Source of the DNA: JAJOKK01 sp965370555
Lineage (GTDB): Bacteria; Bipolaricaulota; Bipolaricaulia; UBA7950; UBA9294
DNA: 64,000 nt
Assembly (NCBI GenBank): GCA_965370555.1
Contig: CBDUVB010000004.1
Location: 1-64,000, forward strand
Direction: 5' to 3'
Position 1 is the stretch's first letter. Each line of letters opens with the position of its first letter. The position numbers and the translations under genes were made by a program. The notes beneath the pieces are model-generated. The model was not told the origin of the DNA. It searched no databases and saw only the letters and a program-made list of their open reading frames with translations. Of this stretch, positions 32,919 to 40,692 are shown piece after piece.

Positions 32919-33154
32919 AAACACTTCAGCCTACACTCCCAATGGTTACCACCTTGGTCCTGAGCGGATCTTTTGGACCGCGGGTTGATCCATGGCAGAG
33001 AAAGGCAGAAACACCAAAAATAAAGATCAGGCCCCAATTCTCCTGCATCTTTCAGGGCCCCTGACACCTCAGGTCTAAAGCGAAATGCCATCACTACCAC
33101 CAAGATCCCTGCAAGCACAAACACTACTGACAGAATCACCTGTACAAACATCAC
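32906..33154 (-). CDS. Small membrane protein or remnant
   Basis: An 82-codon frame beginning MMFVQVILSVVFVLAGILVVV, a plausible membrane helix, then MAFRFRPEVSGALKD. The second half runs through the 33008-33034 repeat and the inverted repeat and loses protein character. Either a short single-helix protein of about 35-40 residues with an altered tail, or a truncated gene. No family recognised. Confidence 0.3.
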   Translation of the reverse strand: MMFVQVILSVVFVLAGILVVVMAFRFRPEVSGALKDAGELGPDLYFWCFCLSLPWINPRSKRSAQDQGGNHWECRLKCLTAG

Positions 33155-33184
33155 GAAGTCCCCAACATCGAAACCGAAACCCGT

Positions 33185-34426
33185 TCAACACCCTCCTTTC
33201 GATACTCGATTAGTCCCATGTCTCGACACCTTCTTCTGCAGAGTTCGGAAGAGGCGGCGAATTGGGAAGGCCTCCATTAGCAGGCCTCGCTGCTTGGCAC
33301 CATGAAGATAGGCGACCGGAGATGTATCCAGCGCATCTGCAATCGCGTTCCTCTCACGGATCGCATGTTTCGTTATTTCCAAGACAAGCGGAGCTCCGAT
33401 CCCAACTGCTTTCCACCATACTGGGATCTCGGAGGCAAAGGCCATCCCTCCAATCGCCTCAACGAATGGACTCGACTCGGTCTTGAGCACCACATCGACC
33501 TTATTGAACACTGCTTTGAGTCTGCGGCGCCTGAGCTTGGATGCCAACTCGTGCCGTTGGATATCCATGTCGTGCATGAATCGCCGCAGGCATCTGAGTA
33601 CTGCGGCCTCATCGCTTGCGGAAGCTACTTCAAGCGCCAACTCATCAATCAGCAGGCGGAAACGTGCGTAGCGTTCCCAATGGCGTTCTTTGAATCGGAC
33701 GATGTCCTCAATGCGCGTGTCATGCGCAGGCATCGGAAACGCGTTCGATAGAACGAGCCCAAGCACAGGGGCGCTACTCGTCTGTGCCGAAGACGAGTAC
33801 AGCAGTTGTCCGATAGCCATAGCGTCCGTGCTCGGCACGTAACGTTCTGCCTCGAAGGCACTGTAGTCACGAGCCAATAGCCCCCAATGAAGCGCATTTC
33901 GAAGAACGGCGTGGCGCCTTGCTTCATCAACGGAAACGTTGAGCCGTTTGGCAAGTCTTGTTTGCACTTTCCCGTGGAGACCCAGGTCGGCTACCTCCTC
34001 CAAATGCTTCCGGACCGCTTCTTCAAGAGTGATCCCTTCCTCTGTCGCTTTGACCTGCGATTGGAGGATGGTAACACTGTCCGCTAGCCAAGCCCGAATC
34101 GCTTCTCCGGTAGGGCTTGTCTGAATCGCCTTGGCCAGGGGAGTCTCCATCAGAGCGGCGCGCTCCCTGTCACGTTCTGTCTGTGCATCTAGGATCGGTG
34201 GCACGAAGAGGCAGTCTGGCTTCAGTGGAGAGAGCAACCCCTCTCGAATGAGGAATGCAATGTCAGGGACAAGCAAGCAGAGCGCATCAACCCAGCGCTC
34301 ATCCGCAAAGAGCGCTAAGCCATCCCAGTACAGGAGGCCCTGTCGAAGCCACAGCCCTGACGGAATGGTCATGAATGGAAAGTGCAAAAGCTGTTGGCTT
34401 GTCAAATCGACGTATAACTTGCTCAT
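33185..34426 (-). CDS. DUF6236-like protein, partner of duplicated gene copy 1
   Basis: A 413-residue soluble protein, largely helical. The N-terminus (GLWLRQGLLYWDGLALFADERW) recalls DUF6236, a family from defence-rich and mobile regions; I cannot name a catalytic motif. A helical middle (LEEAVRKHLEEVADLGLHG...) and a basic LASKLRRRRLKAVFNKVD segment near residue 310 follow, then a weakly hydrophobic WWKAVGIGAPLVLEI patch. Its ATG overlaps the stop of the 120-residue gene by 4 nt (ATGA), so it depends on that gene for translation. The C-terminus runs into the RVSKGGC end. Function unknown. Confidence 0.55.
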   Translation of the reverse strand: MSKLYVDLTSQQLLHFPFMTIPSGLWLRQGLLYWDGLALFADERWVDALCLLVPDIAFLIREGLLSPLKPDCLFVPPILDAQTERDRERAALMETPLAKAIQTSPTGEAIRAWLADSVTILQSQVKATEEGITLEEAVRKHLEEVADLGLHGKVQTRLAKRLNVSVDEARRHAVLRNALHWGLLARDYSAFEAERYVPSTDAMAIGQLLYSSSAQTSSAPVLGLVLSNAFPMPAHDTRIEDIVRFKERHWERYARFRLLIDELALEVASASDEAAVLRCLRRFMHDMDIQRHELASKLRRRRLKAVFNKVDVVLKTESSPFVEAIGGMAFASEIPVWWKAVGIGAPLVLEITKHAIRERNAIADALDTSPVAYLHGAKQRGLLMEAFPIRRLFRTLQKKVSRHGTNRVSKGGC

Positions 34427-34785
34427 CCTTCCTTAGACACTTCCTTGGGCGGGTGGATGTAGGACGGCCAGTTGGGGGGCTTGGGTTGGCCGGGTTTCCA
34501 TTCGGGAAAACGTAGGAAGTTGCCGTGTTCGTCTGCGGACAGACCGGGGGGCGGGTCGAGGAGGGTCTTGTACGATTCGCCCAAGTAGATGGCGTGTTGG
34601 AACGCATCGTAGATGCCAAGGATTTGAAGCTTGGTGCGGTATTCGCCGTAGTGACAAAGCTCTTTCTCTCCGGGGAAGCGCAGGAGTAGGTCTTCCACTG
34701 CAACATCAAAACATGTCCTCGGGCGAACATTTCTCTCCGGAGCCTCAACCTCTCTTGTAATGACCTGTTCTGTTCTCACCCTCAC
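34423..34785 (-). CDS. Duplicated 120-residue protein, copy 1
   Basis: A small protein of no family I recognise. GTG start at 34785 after AAGGA. Copy 2 (38073-38432) shares all residues between PRTCFDVAVEDLLLRF and QPKPPNWP, and the DNA from 34466 to about 34720 is identical to 38112-38366. Features: a helical N-terminal half, LGIYDAFQHAIYLGESYKTLL, and a proline-rich C-terminus (WKPGQPKPPNWP). Only the first ~20 and last ~10 residues differ. Each copy overlaps its downstream gene by 4 nt; here the DUF6236-like gene. Size, position and coupling suggest an adaptor, antitoxin or immunity role. Confidence 0.7.
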   Translation of the reverse strand: MRVRTEQVITREVEAPERNVRPRTCFDVAVEDLLLRFPGEKELCHYGEYRTKLQILGIYDAFQHAIYLGESYKTLLDPPPGLSADEHGNFLRFPEWKPGQPKPPNWPSYIHPPKEVSKEG

Positions 34786-34905
34786 AGTCCCGTCCTTTCT
34801 ATCCGATACATAGGCCGCCTATTCACCGTATTTCCTCACCCTCACCCGTTTACTCATTCATTGTACAAGATTCTCACCCGCGGTGTGAAGCCGGATCAAT
34901 GCTGA
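34466..34905 (-). repeat. Direct repeat, copy 1 of a ~440-bp duplication
   Basis: Spans the body of the 120-residue gene and its upstream region to the GGATCAATGCTGACA end. Copy 2 lies at 38112-38540. Both are in the same orientation and bracket the helicase gene, so recombination between them would remove the helicase precisely. Confidence 0.85.
34860..34889 (-). promoter_or_regulatory. Promoter of copy 1
   Basis: Minus strand TTCACA (34889-34884), 18 bp, TACAAT (34865-34860), about 75 bp before the GTG. The same promoter is conserved in copy 2. Confidence 0.6.
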
Positions 34906-34908
34906 CAG

Positions 34909-37900
34909 CTAATCTTGAGTTTTGAATCTGGAACCTTGAATCACCTTGCGGCCCCTCTCCGTGAGCCGGTACTTCTGCTTGCTGCTGCGGGGTTTGTCAA
35001 GAATTGTCATCTCGATAAGTCCCGCTTCAATAGCAGGTTGAAGATAGCGGTCCCCGAAGTTCGCTTGACCTTTCAGTCCAAGCGCAGTTTGGGACTGAGA
35101 GCGGGTCATTGTGTTAGTTCCCAATACCTCCAAGAGACGACGCACTTCACCTGCAACTTCACCCGTGACTTCACCTACGACTTCTTTCGTGACTTGTGGG
35201 GTATCGGGCAAGGCGGCGGGCAGAGTCCCATCGGCAATGCTGTCAAGCTTGCGACGACGAGATCGAATTGCGCTCGGTTGCCTCCCAAGGATTTCAGCAA
35301 TAGTTGAGATGGGCACTTTCTCCTTAAGTAATTGGAGAAGCTCCTGCTCCTCATGCTCAGTCCATCTTGAATAGGCATTAGGGTACTTTTCCTTGATGCG
35401 CGCCAATTTTTGATGATACACCGAGTGTTCGAATTCTGTATCTTTGCGTGCGTTGGCGGGTGCTACATAGCTCTGGCTTGGCGGTTGAGCCTTTTGTTCA
35501 TCGGTGGTTCTCGAAGAGCTAGGGCGAGATCGAATGTGCTTCCTGGGACGATACCCGCATAGGTTGCACTCGCGCCATGGTCCGTATTCCCCTGACATCT
35601 TGATAAGGACACCGGTTTCACACCTCGGACATTTCTCAAGAAGTGTCTCCTCCAGCACATCAATCTGGTTGACTTGTTTATCGTTTACTAGCTCACGAAT
35701 GAATTCGGAAGTGTGGGTTTGATCAGAGATAAGAAAAGCCTCTCGCCGAGCTCGCGTTAAGGCCACATAGAAAAGCCTTCTCTCCTCGGCATTGGGGAAT
35801 GATTCGCTGTGCGAGAGCATGAGCTCAATAACTGGATCTTCTGAGATCTCGGAAGGCAACCCGTATCCACGTGAGTCGGAGATCACGTCATCGATAATTA
35901 CATAGTCGGCCTCCAACCCTTTACTCTTATGGATTGTTCTGAATGCGAACCTCAGAAAAGGGAACCGTGCTTGTAAACGTGCTATCAGGGCTCTTTTCGC
36001 TTTGCTATGCGTGTGGTTGTACCTGCCTAGCACAAAGACAGAAGCGGGGGTACCCATGGCATGCTCGGCGATCATCTCAACAGCTCTAACAAGCGGGGCT
36101 TCCCCGCCTTTTTCGTCCTTGCTTGCAAGCAGGAGATGCACTGATTTCTTGCCAGCCGGACGCTTGCAGGTAAGCCTTTTCCTGATCTGGTATGGATTTT
36201 TCAACACGAACTTTGAGCTAAGTTCCTCGATGTTAGGCCCGAAGCGAAAAGTCTCAGGTAGAACGGCCTGCTTATGAAAACCGAAGTCGTCGTCGAAATG
36301 CGTCATAACGCTTACATCAGCGCCAGCAAATCGATAGATTGATTGCCAATCGTCACCCACGCAAAAGAGTCGTGGTTGATCTGCGTTGTCAAGAATTGCC
36401 TTCAGGAAGCGTACCTTAGCAGGGGAGACATCCTGAAACTCGTCAACAAGGACATATCGGCAACACAGCGAGACTCGCCCGCTGTCCAGCACCTGCTTTC
36501 CGCCGTGAATCATGTCGTGGAAGTCGATCTCATTACAGCACCGCAGTTCTGTCTCATACACCTCAAGGATTCTGGCGAAGATCTGAAGGATGGCCTGTGC
36601 TCGGTGCGATTGTGCGGCTGGAGCAGTGAAGAGCTCGGCCAGCTCATGTGCGCCTTCTTTGTAGAGATTCAGGAAAGTGGCAAACAGGTTCGCTAAGCGC
36701 GTCACGCGACCACTTTTGTTGAACCTAGTCAGCATCTCACTGCGGCTCCTCGGTTTGAACTCCACACCCAGCTTGTTCAACTTCTCCGCTAGATTCGGTT
36801 CAAGGACACCTTCCTTTGCTTCCCACGAGTAGGATTCAATGAGCTTTGTTCCATGTTCACGATGCAGTAGCCGCTTCCAGGACATGCCGTCCTTGTAATC
36901 CTCTGCATCCCGCCCCTGGAGAAAGCCAGGGTTGCCTTGTCGATCAATCCCGAAGTGTTCAATGTAGATTCCGTAATCGAGTAGGTAAAAGTCTGGTTTA
37001 TACTGCTGGCGACCTGGAGCTGTTGTTTTGCGTTCGTATTTTCTTTCATATTCATACCTAATACCTTGAGAGAACAAGAAATTTGCGATACGAACCTCTT
37101 CGAAGCTCCGAAGTTTCTTGCCTTCTAGAAGAGCACGCGGCTCATGTGCTCGGATGTACTCCCAGTACTCCTTCTTCGAACGGCAATCGAGCCATAACTT
37201 CGCAGGCGAAAGGTCATTAAGCAGGAAGTTGAACAGTTCTTGCTCGGCAGGATCCGCAAGCATCTCTCGGATCAACCCCTCGATGAACTGCACGAGAGCT
37301 TTGTTATCCTCTGCAAGCTTTGAAGCTGACAACCTCTCAGTCCCAACTTCGGCCATGAGAGAGCGACCGAAGCTGTGAAACGTGTATACCTCAACCCCTA
37401 GACCTCGGAGTCCTTCTCGCATCTCGCCAGCAACGTCTCTGCCAAACGATAACACAAGAAGGTCCTCGGAAGTGGCTGTTCCGGAGAGCACGAGGGACCG
37501 CGCCTTGGCGAGGAGTGTTGTTGTCTTGCCCGTCCCCGCGCCCGCAATCACAAGCGTACGGTCCTCGTCATGCAGAATGGCTCTTTCCTGTTCCTCGGTC
37601 AGAGGATAGTTCATAAGAGACTGGAGCAGCTCTCCGTGCTCTACGCGTTTTCGCTCTACGAACTCATAATTCCGGTCATCGATCTCCGGGCGAGCATCGA
37701 CAATTCGGCTGAGAAACATGGCAGAAAGTGCGGCCTCGCCTTCCGGCAACCCAAGGATTGCCTTCTCAAGTAGCTCCTTTCCAATGATGTTCTTTGAGGT
37801 TTTCAACCAGTCCCGATGCTCACTGTTTCTGAAGTAGTCATTCTTGGAAAGGAGGTTATCAAAGACCTGATTGGCCTCGCGAACCTGTGGCAGTAACCCC

Positions 37901-38076
37901 AGGAATAGTTCTGCTGCATGCTCACGATGAACCGCAACTTCCAGGATGTCCATACACAACCTGTGAAGCACTCTATTCCGCGCGGCCGTGGTGTTTGTAG
38001 CGATCCAGATGTTACGGGAAAGATAGAGAAGCAATAACACTGCAGCGAGCACACCTAATGCAATGCCCATGATCAA
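34909..38076 (-). CDS. UvrD/DNA-helicase-IV-like fusion protein, partner of copy 2
   Basis: A 1055-residue SF1 helicase with added modules. Residues 2-22 form a membrane helix (IALGVLAAVLLLLYL). Walker A is AGAGTGKTT near 178. An inserted domain has KPDFYLLDYGIYIEHFGID, resembling the nuclease-like insert of HelD/helicase IV. VDEFQDVSPAK is Walker B, then GDDWQSIYRFAGAD, TIHKSKGLEADYVI and YVALTRARREAFLI. Residues ~816-840 are a topoisomerase-type zinc ribbon (CPRC...CNLCG). Residues ~900-945 are a SANT/HTH-like segment (YSRWTEHEEQELL). The last ~95 residues are the wHTH tail of AAA_4/RecG-type proteins, with EVTGEVAGEV before it. ATGA overlap with copy 2. Confidence 0.8.
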   Translation of the reverse strand: MIMGIALGVLAAVLLLLYLSRNIWIATNTTAARNRVLHRLCMDILEVAVHREHAAELFLGLLPQVREANQVFDNLLSKNDYFRNSEHRDWLKTSKNIIGKELLEKAILGLPEGEAALSAMFLSRIVDARPEIDDRNYEFVERKRVEHGELLQSLMNYPLTEEQERAILHDEDRTLVIAGAGTGKTTTLLAKARSLVLSGTATSEDLLVLSFGRDVAGEMREGLRGLGVEVYTFHSFGRSLMAEVGTERLSASKLAEDNKALVQFIEGLIREMLADPAEQELFNFLLNDLSPAKLWLDCRSKKEYWEYIRAHEPRALLEGKKLRSFEEVRIANFLFSQGIRYEYERKYERKTTAPGRQQYKPDFYLLDYGIYIEHFGIDRQGNPGFLQGRDAEDYKDGMSWKRLLHREHGTKLIESYSWEAKEGVLEPNLAEKLNKLGVEFKPRSRSEMLTRFNKSGRVTRLANLFATFLNLYKEGAHELAELFTAPAAQSHRAQAILQIFARILEVYETELRCCNEIDFHDMIHGGKQVLDSGRVSLCCRYVLVDEFQDVSPAKVRFLKAILDNADQPRLFCVGDDWQSIYRFAGADVSVMTHFDDDFGFHKQAVLPETFRFGPNIEELSSKFVLKNPYQIRKRLTCKRPAGKKSVHLLLASKDEKGGEAPLVRAVEMIAEHAMGTPASVFVLGRYNHTHSKAKRALIARLQARFPFLRFAFRTIHKSKGLEADYVIIDDVISDSRGYGLPSEISEDPVIELMLSHSESFPNAEERRLFYVALTRARREAFLISDQTHTSEFIRELVNDKQVNQIDVLEETLLEKCPRCETGVLIKMSGEYGPWRECNLCGYRPRKHIRSRPSSSRTTDEQKAQPPSQSYVAPANARKDTEFEHSVYHQKLARIKEKYPNAYSRWTEHEEQELLQLLKEKVPISTIAEILGRQPSAIRSRRRKLDSIADGTLPAALPDTPQVTKEVVGEVTGEVAGEVRRLLEVLGTNTMTRSQSQTALGLKGQANFGDRYLQPAIEAGLIEMTILDKPRSSKQKYRLTERGRKVIQGSRFKTQD

Positions 38077-38432
38077 TGTTCTGCTACCTCCTTAGGGGAA
38101 TAGACATGGGGAGGCCAGTTGGGGGGCTTGGGTTGGCCGGGTTTCCATTCGGGAAAACGTAGGAAGTTGCCGTGTTCGTCTGCGGACAGACCGGGGGGCG
38201 GGTCGAGGAGGGTCTTGTACGATTCGCCCAAGTAGATGGCGTGTTGGAACGCATCGTAGATGCCAAGGATTTGAAGCTTGGTGCGGTATTCGCCGTAGTG
38301 ACAAAGCTCTTTCTCTCCGGGGAAGCGCAGGAGTAGGTCTTCCACTGCAACATCAAAACATGTCCTCGGGTAAACGTTTCGCTCCGAGGCCTCAACCTCT
38401 CTTGTAATGACCTGTTGCGATCCCACCCTCAC
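38073..38432 (-). CDS. Duplicated 120-residue protein, copy 2 (119 residues)
   Basis: Near-identical to copy 1 (34423-34785), differing in the first ~20 residues (MRVGSQQVITREVEASERNVY...) and the last ~10 (PPHVYSPKEVAEH). It starts at a GTG and ends in an ATGA overlap with the helicase gene. The different C-terminal residues in each copy are exactly where the partner gene begins, as if the tail is co-inherited with the partner. The cysteine in RTCFDV and the one in ELCHYG are kept in both. Function unknown. Confidence 0.7.
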   Translation of the reverse strand: MRVGSQQVITREVEASERNVYPRTCFDVAVEDLLLRFPGEKELCHYGEYRTKLQILGIYDAFQHAIYLGESYKTLLDPPPGLSADEHGNFLRFPEWKPGQPKPPNWPPHVYSPKEVAEH

Positions 38433-38540
38433 AGTCCCATCCTTTCTATCCGATACATAGACCGCCTATTCGCTCACCCTCACCCGTTTACTCATTCATT
38501 GTACAAGATTCTCACCTGCGGTGTGAAGCCGGATCGATGC
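38112..38540 (-). repeat. Direct repeat, copy 2 of a ~440-bp duplication
   Basis: See copy 1 at 34466-34905. Identity is complete across about 255 bases of the coding core and then falls to roughly nine-tenths over the N-terminal codons and promoter region, where copy 2 lacks about 10 bp near 38475. Confidence 0.85.
38498..38527 (-). promoter_or_regulatory. Promoter of copy 2
   Basis: Minus strand TTCACA (38527-38522), 18 bp, TACAAT (38503-38498), conserved with copy 1. Confidence 0.6.
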
Positions 38541-38737
38541 TGACATCTCCTTGACTGACAATAACTTGCATTGTGCTTTACATAATGGAGCAAAAGTCGT
38601 GCGTTCACGTGGTTTTGGGGGATGATTCCCTTGTCCCATGGTCCTGACAAGGTGAGATAGGCTGTTTTCGGGCTCGCTTCATCCCTCACAGGAACATCAT
38701 TCGCTGTTCACGGGAACTTCATAAGTGTGGCGTATAG

Positions 38738-38962
38738 TTACGGTGTGCGAGCAGAGTATCGCACCTCCTTACAGGCAAGAAAAGTTTGCAAGCAAGCGCA
38801 AGGCCCCGAAAGGGGCCTTGCGCTTTTAACACCTTTGTATCCCCACCAGTAGGACACCACGCCACAGTAGTTGCACGAGTTTTCACGATTGCGACCGCGC
38901 TTGTCCAGGACGTGTAAGTAACAGATGTCACATTCCTTGGAGTCTCGTACCCTAGGCATCAT
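38738..38962 (-). CDS. Possible zinc-ribbon mini-protein
   Basis: From tandem ATGs at 38962/38959 the minus strand encodes MPRVRDSKECDICYLHVL..., then SCNYCGVVSYWWGYKG, two CxxC pairs 17 residues apart that could bind zinc. The second half of the frame crosses the strong hairpin at 38796-38823, so the real product, if any, may be only ~45 residues, or the frame may be fortuitous. The ribosome site (ACGAG) is poor. Confidence 0.35.
   Translation of the reverse strand: MMPRVRDSKECDICYLHVLDKRGRNRENSCNYCGVVSYWWGYKGVKSARPLSGPCACLQTFLACKEVRYSARTP
38739..38827 (+). ncRNA. Candidate small RNA carrying an anti-SD-like element
   Basis: Plus strand: a weak -10 box TATAGT (38733-38738), then a GTGCGA-GCAGAGTA-TCGCAC hairpin (38745-38764), the sequence CACCTCCTTA (38762-38771) that matches the 3' end of 16S rRNA, and a terminator hairpin. 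No plausible -35 box lies at 17-18 bp. No ORF of note fits. Expression is unproven. Confidence 0.25.
38796..38827 (+). terminator. Strong GAAA-tetraloop terminator
   Basis: GCGCAAGGCCCC and GGGGCCTTGCGC pair perfectly (12 bp) around GAAA, then TTTTAAC on the plus strand. No plus-strand coding gene lies directly upstream, which is why a small RNA is considered. On the minus strand the stem is followed by TTGCTTGCAAAC, less U-rich. Confidence 0.75.
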
Positions 38963-39038
38963 CTCGTTGCGTCTATAACTTAGTGGGTGAAAAGCATCTT
39001 CTCGTATGTCTTTCTGAGAACAGAAGAGGAGGTTCACG

Positions 39039-39329
39039 ATGTGCACGGAATGGTGCTATATTCGGTTGGTCACTTGCGTTGCCCTGATTCTGATGTTCAT
39101 GGGTTCAGCAAGGGAATTTGCTCAGGAGAAAGCCACAATTGTGCCTCGCATGTCAGAGGAACATGTCTCTCAGATGTGGGGAAGCCCTCATCGAATTGTT
39201 ACCTCAGGCGCGGGAGGTGGAGGAGATAGTCTGAAGGAAAACAGTTACGTTTGGATCTACTACAATCCTTATCGGGTAGTGTTTTACAAAAACGGTGCCG
39301 TCACGTATTGCGTTAAATCGGAAGGATAG
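39039..39329 (+). CDS. Exported SmpA/BamE-like small protein
   Basis: A 96-residue protein with AGGAGG before the ATG at 39039. A signal-like hydrophobic segment (CVALILMFMGSA, residues ~12-24) is followed by MSEEHVSQMWGSPHRIV, YVWIYYNP and VVFYKNGAVTYC, the 'helix, GxP, beta-hairpin' pattern of SmpA/BamE domains. BamE itself is part of outer-membrane assembly; such small stand-alone forms often have unknown roles. It ends the accessory island. Confidence 0.65.
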   Translation: MCTEWCYIRLVTCVALILMFMGSAREFAQEKATIVPRMSEEHVSQMWGSPHRIVTSGAGGGGDSLKENSYVWIYYNPYRVVFYKNGAVTYCVKSEG

Positions 39330-39647
39330 GCCCCTCAGATTCTCCAGCTTCTTCCCTTACTGTTTTGACGCCTCATGCGCCTGGCCCTGCCTTCGGAGGA
39401 ATAAAGAAATCCCTTGAAATTGACTATCCCCGTAGCAAGACTACGGGGTATTCCGCCAATTTCATTTTGACCTGAAGGTCAAAACCAGGATTTCATTATT
39501 TCACCTCACCCCGACCCTCTCCTATCAAGGAGAGGGGTATAAGGAAACCCTGTGGCAAGACCACAGGGAATCTCAAGTTGAATGATCTGGAGATTGGGAG
39601 GTTCAATCATTCAATCACTCACTCGCTCAATCACTCAATCCTGTTCC
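39330..39647. repeat. Repeat-dense convergent intergenic region
   Basis: Three hairpins and one ATTGA block in 318 bp: CCCCGTAG-CAAGA-CTACGGGG (39428-39448), CCCTCTCCT-ATCA-AGGAGAGGG (39515-39536), CCCTGTGG-CAAGA-CCACAGGG (39548-39568), and the ATTGA block at 39577-39645. The stretch between plus-strand 39329 and the minus-strand gene end has no gene. The hairpins probably end both transcripts. Confidence 0.7.
39577..39645 (-). repeat. ATTGA-rich repeat at the end of the DRTGG gene
   Basis: Minus strand reads GATTGAGTGATTGAGCGAGTG, then AGTGATTGAATGATTGAACC, then CTCCCAATCTCCAGATC. It matches 3893-3965, including the CTCCCAATCTCC tail, and lies right after a stop codon. Confidence 0.75.
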
Positions 39648-40691
39648 CTACAGCGCCTCAACCGCTGCTAGATCGACGTTCTCTTTGACTAACCGAGTGA
39701 TGATCTCGATCTTCTTGTCGTCATCCTTGGTCAACAGTGGTTCCAACTTGTCTACCTGCATTGCCGTGGCGTAAGTGTCGGTCGGGACAAGTAGGACGGG
39801 GATCTTCAGCTCACTCGCTTTGGCGGTGACGTTCGCTGGTGGGACGATGTTGTTCGTGAGGACGATGCACGAGGTTCCACCGGCTTCCAGCGCAGCGATG
39901 ATCATGTCGCTTCGATCTCCGCTCGTGATGATCAGCTTGTCAGGCTTAGCGAATATCGGCTCGGCCTGAGCAGCACTAACCGACATCGCCCCAACGAAGA
40001 CGTTGCGAATCAAGCGGTTCAACCCGTCTTCCCCGGCGATCACCCGCGCAAAGAGCTTCTCCGCCAGGTAGCTCACTGAGAGGGTGGTCAACTCCTTCTC
40101 GTACGGGATGACCCCAAGAACGTTCACCCCGAGGGACTCGATCTCCGGGAGGTAGGTCTCCTTGAAGTCGTCGATCTTGATGACCTTGTTGATGATCACT
40201 CCGCCGACGTGTGCCTCATCGGACCCGACAAACCGCTTCAAAAAGGCGAGATCATCGGCGATGTCATTCTTAGATCCTCCGGTGATGATGAGGACCTGGT
40301 GCCCGGTCGCCTGAGAGAGGGTGAGCGGATCGAGGTGCACGGACGCCCCATAGGAGAGGTCCTTTCCGCACTCGATGAACAGCGCTTCCTTGTTCTTCTC
40401 CATCTCCGCTATCACCTGTTTCATCTCGTGGGTGATCGACTCCTCGTCGTACATGTAGCGGAGCTTGGAGTGGTCGAACCCGATCGAGATCCTCTCCGGC
40501 TCTTCACCGAGATCGAACAGGTTCACCATCAGGGCCGCGTCGTAATCCCACAGTCGCTTCTTCCGATACAAGAACCGATCCCCCAACGGTTTTATGTAGC
40601 CGAACTTCTTGTTGAGTGCCCTTCCTATACCGATCAACACGCTCGTCTTTCCAGCACTTTCCCGCGTTGAGGCAACGATTAGCGAGCCCAT
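39648..40691 (-). CDS. BioD-like ATPase with DRTGG domain (Pta N-terminal type)
   Basis: From the ATG at 40691 (GGAGTGAT upstream) it is 347 residues. The N-terminal half is a dethiobiotin-synthetase-like P-loop domain: STRESAGKTSVLIGIG (Walker A variant) and LIITGGSKNDIADDL; the C-terminal half is a DRTGG domain (TSGDRSDMIIAALEAGG, then LLVPTDTYATAMQVD). This is the regulatory N-terminus of long phosphotransacetylases, here as a separate protein. In several anaerobes such genes adjoin ADP-forming acyl-CoA synthetases, as here: the upstream gene ends 1 nt before its start. Presumably a regulator of acetyl-CoA/acetate conversion; unproven. Confidence 0.78.
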   Translation of the reverse strand: MGSLIVASTRESAGKTSVLIGIGRALNKKFGYIKPLGDRFLYRKKRLWDYDAALMVNLFDLGEEPERISIGFDHSKLRYMYDEESITHEMKQVIAEMEKNKEALFIECGKDLSYGASVHLDPLTLSQATGHQVLIITGGSKNDIADDLAFLKRFVGSDEAHVGGVIINKVIKIDDFKETYLPEIESLGVNVLGVIPYEKELTTLSVSYLAEKLFARVIAGEDGLNRLIRNVFVGAMSVSAAQAEPIFAKPDKLIITSGDRSDMIIAALEAGGTSCIVLTNNIVPPANVTAKASELKIPVLLVPTDTYATAMQVDKLEPLLTKDDDKKIEIITRLVKENVDLAAVEAL

Positions 40692-40692
40692 A

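Larger units (their letters stand above)
38541..39038. other. Gap between the cassette and the BamE-like gene
   Basis: Contains the candidate small RNA and terminator listed separately, and a minus-strand frame (see 38738-38962) with cysteine pairs. The rest shows no gene. Confidence 0.4.

Noticed and set aside
34299..34748. A 149-codon alternative minus frame over the duplicated gene
   Set aside because: It is conserved in both copies only because the DNA is identical; the chosen frame couples by ATGA to both partners and starts after a ribosome site.
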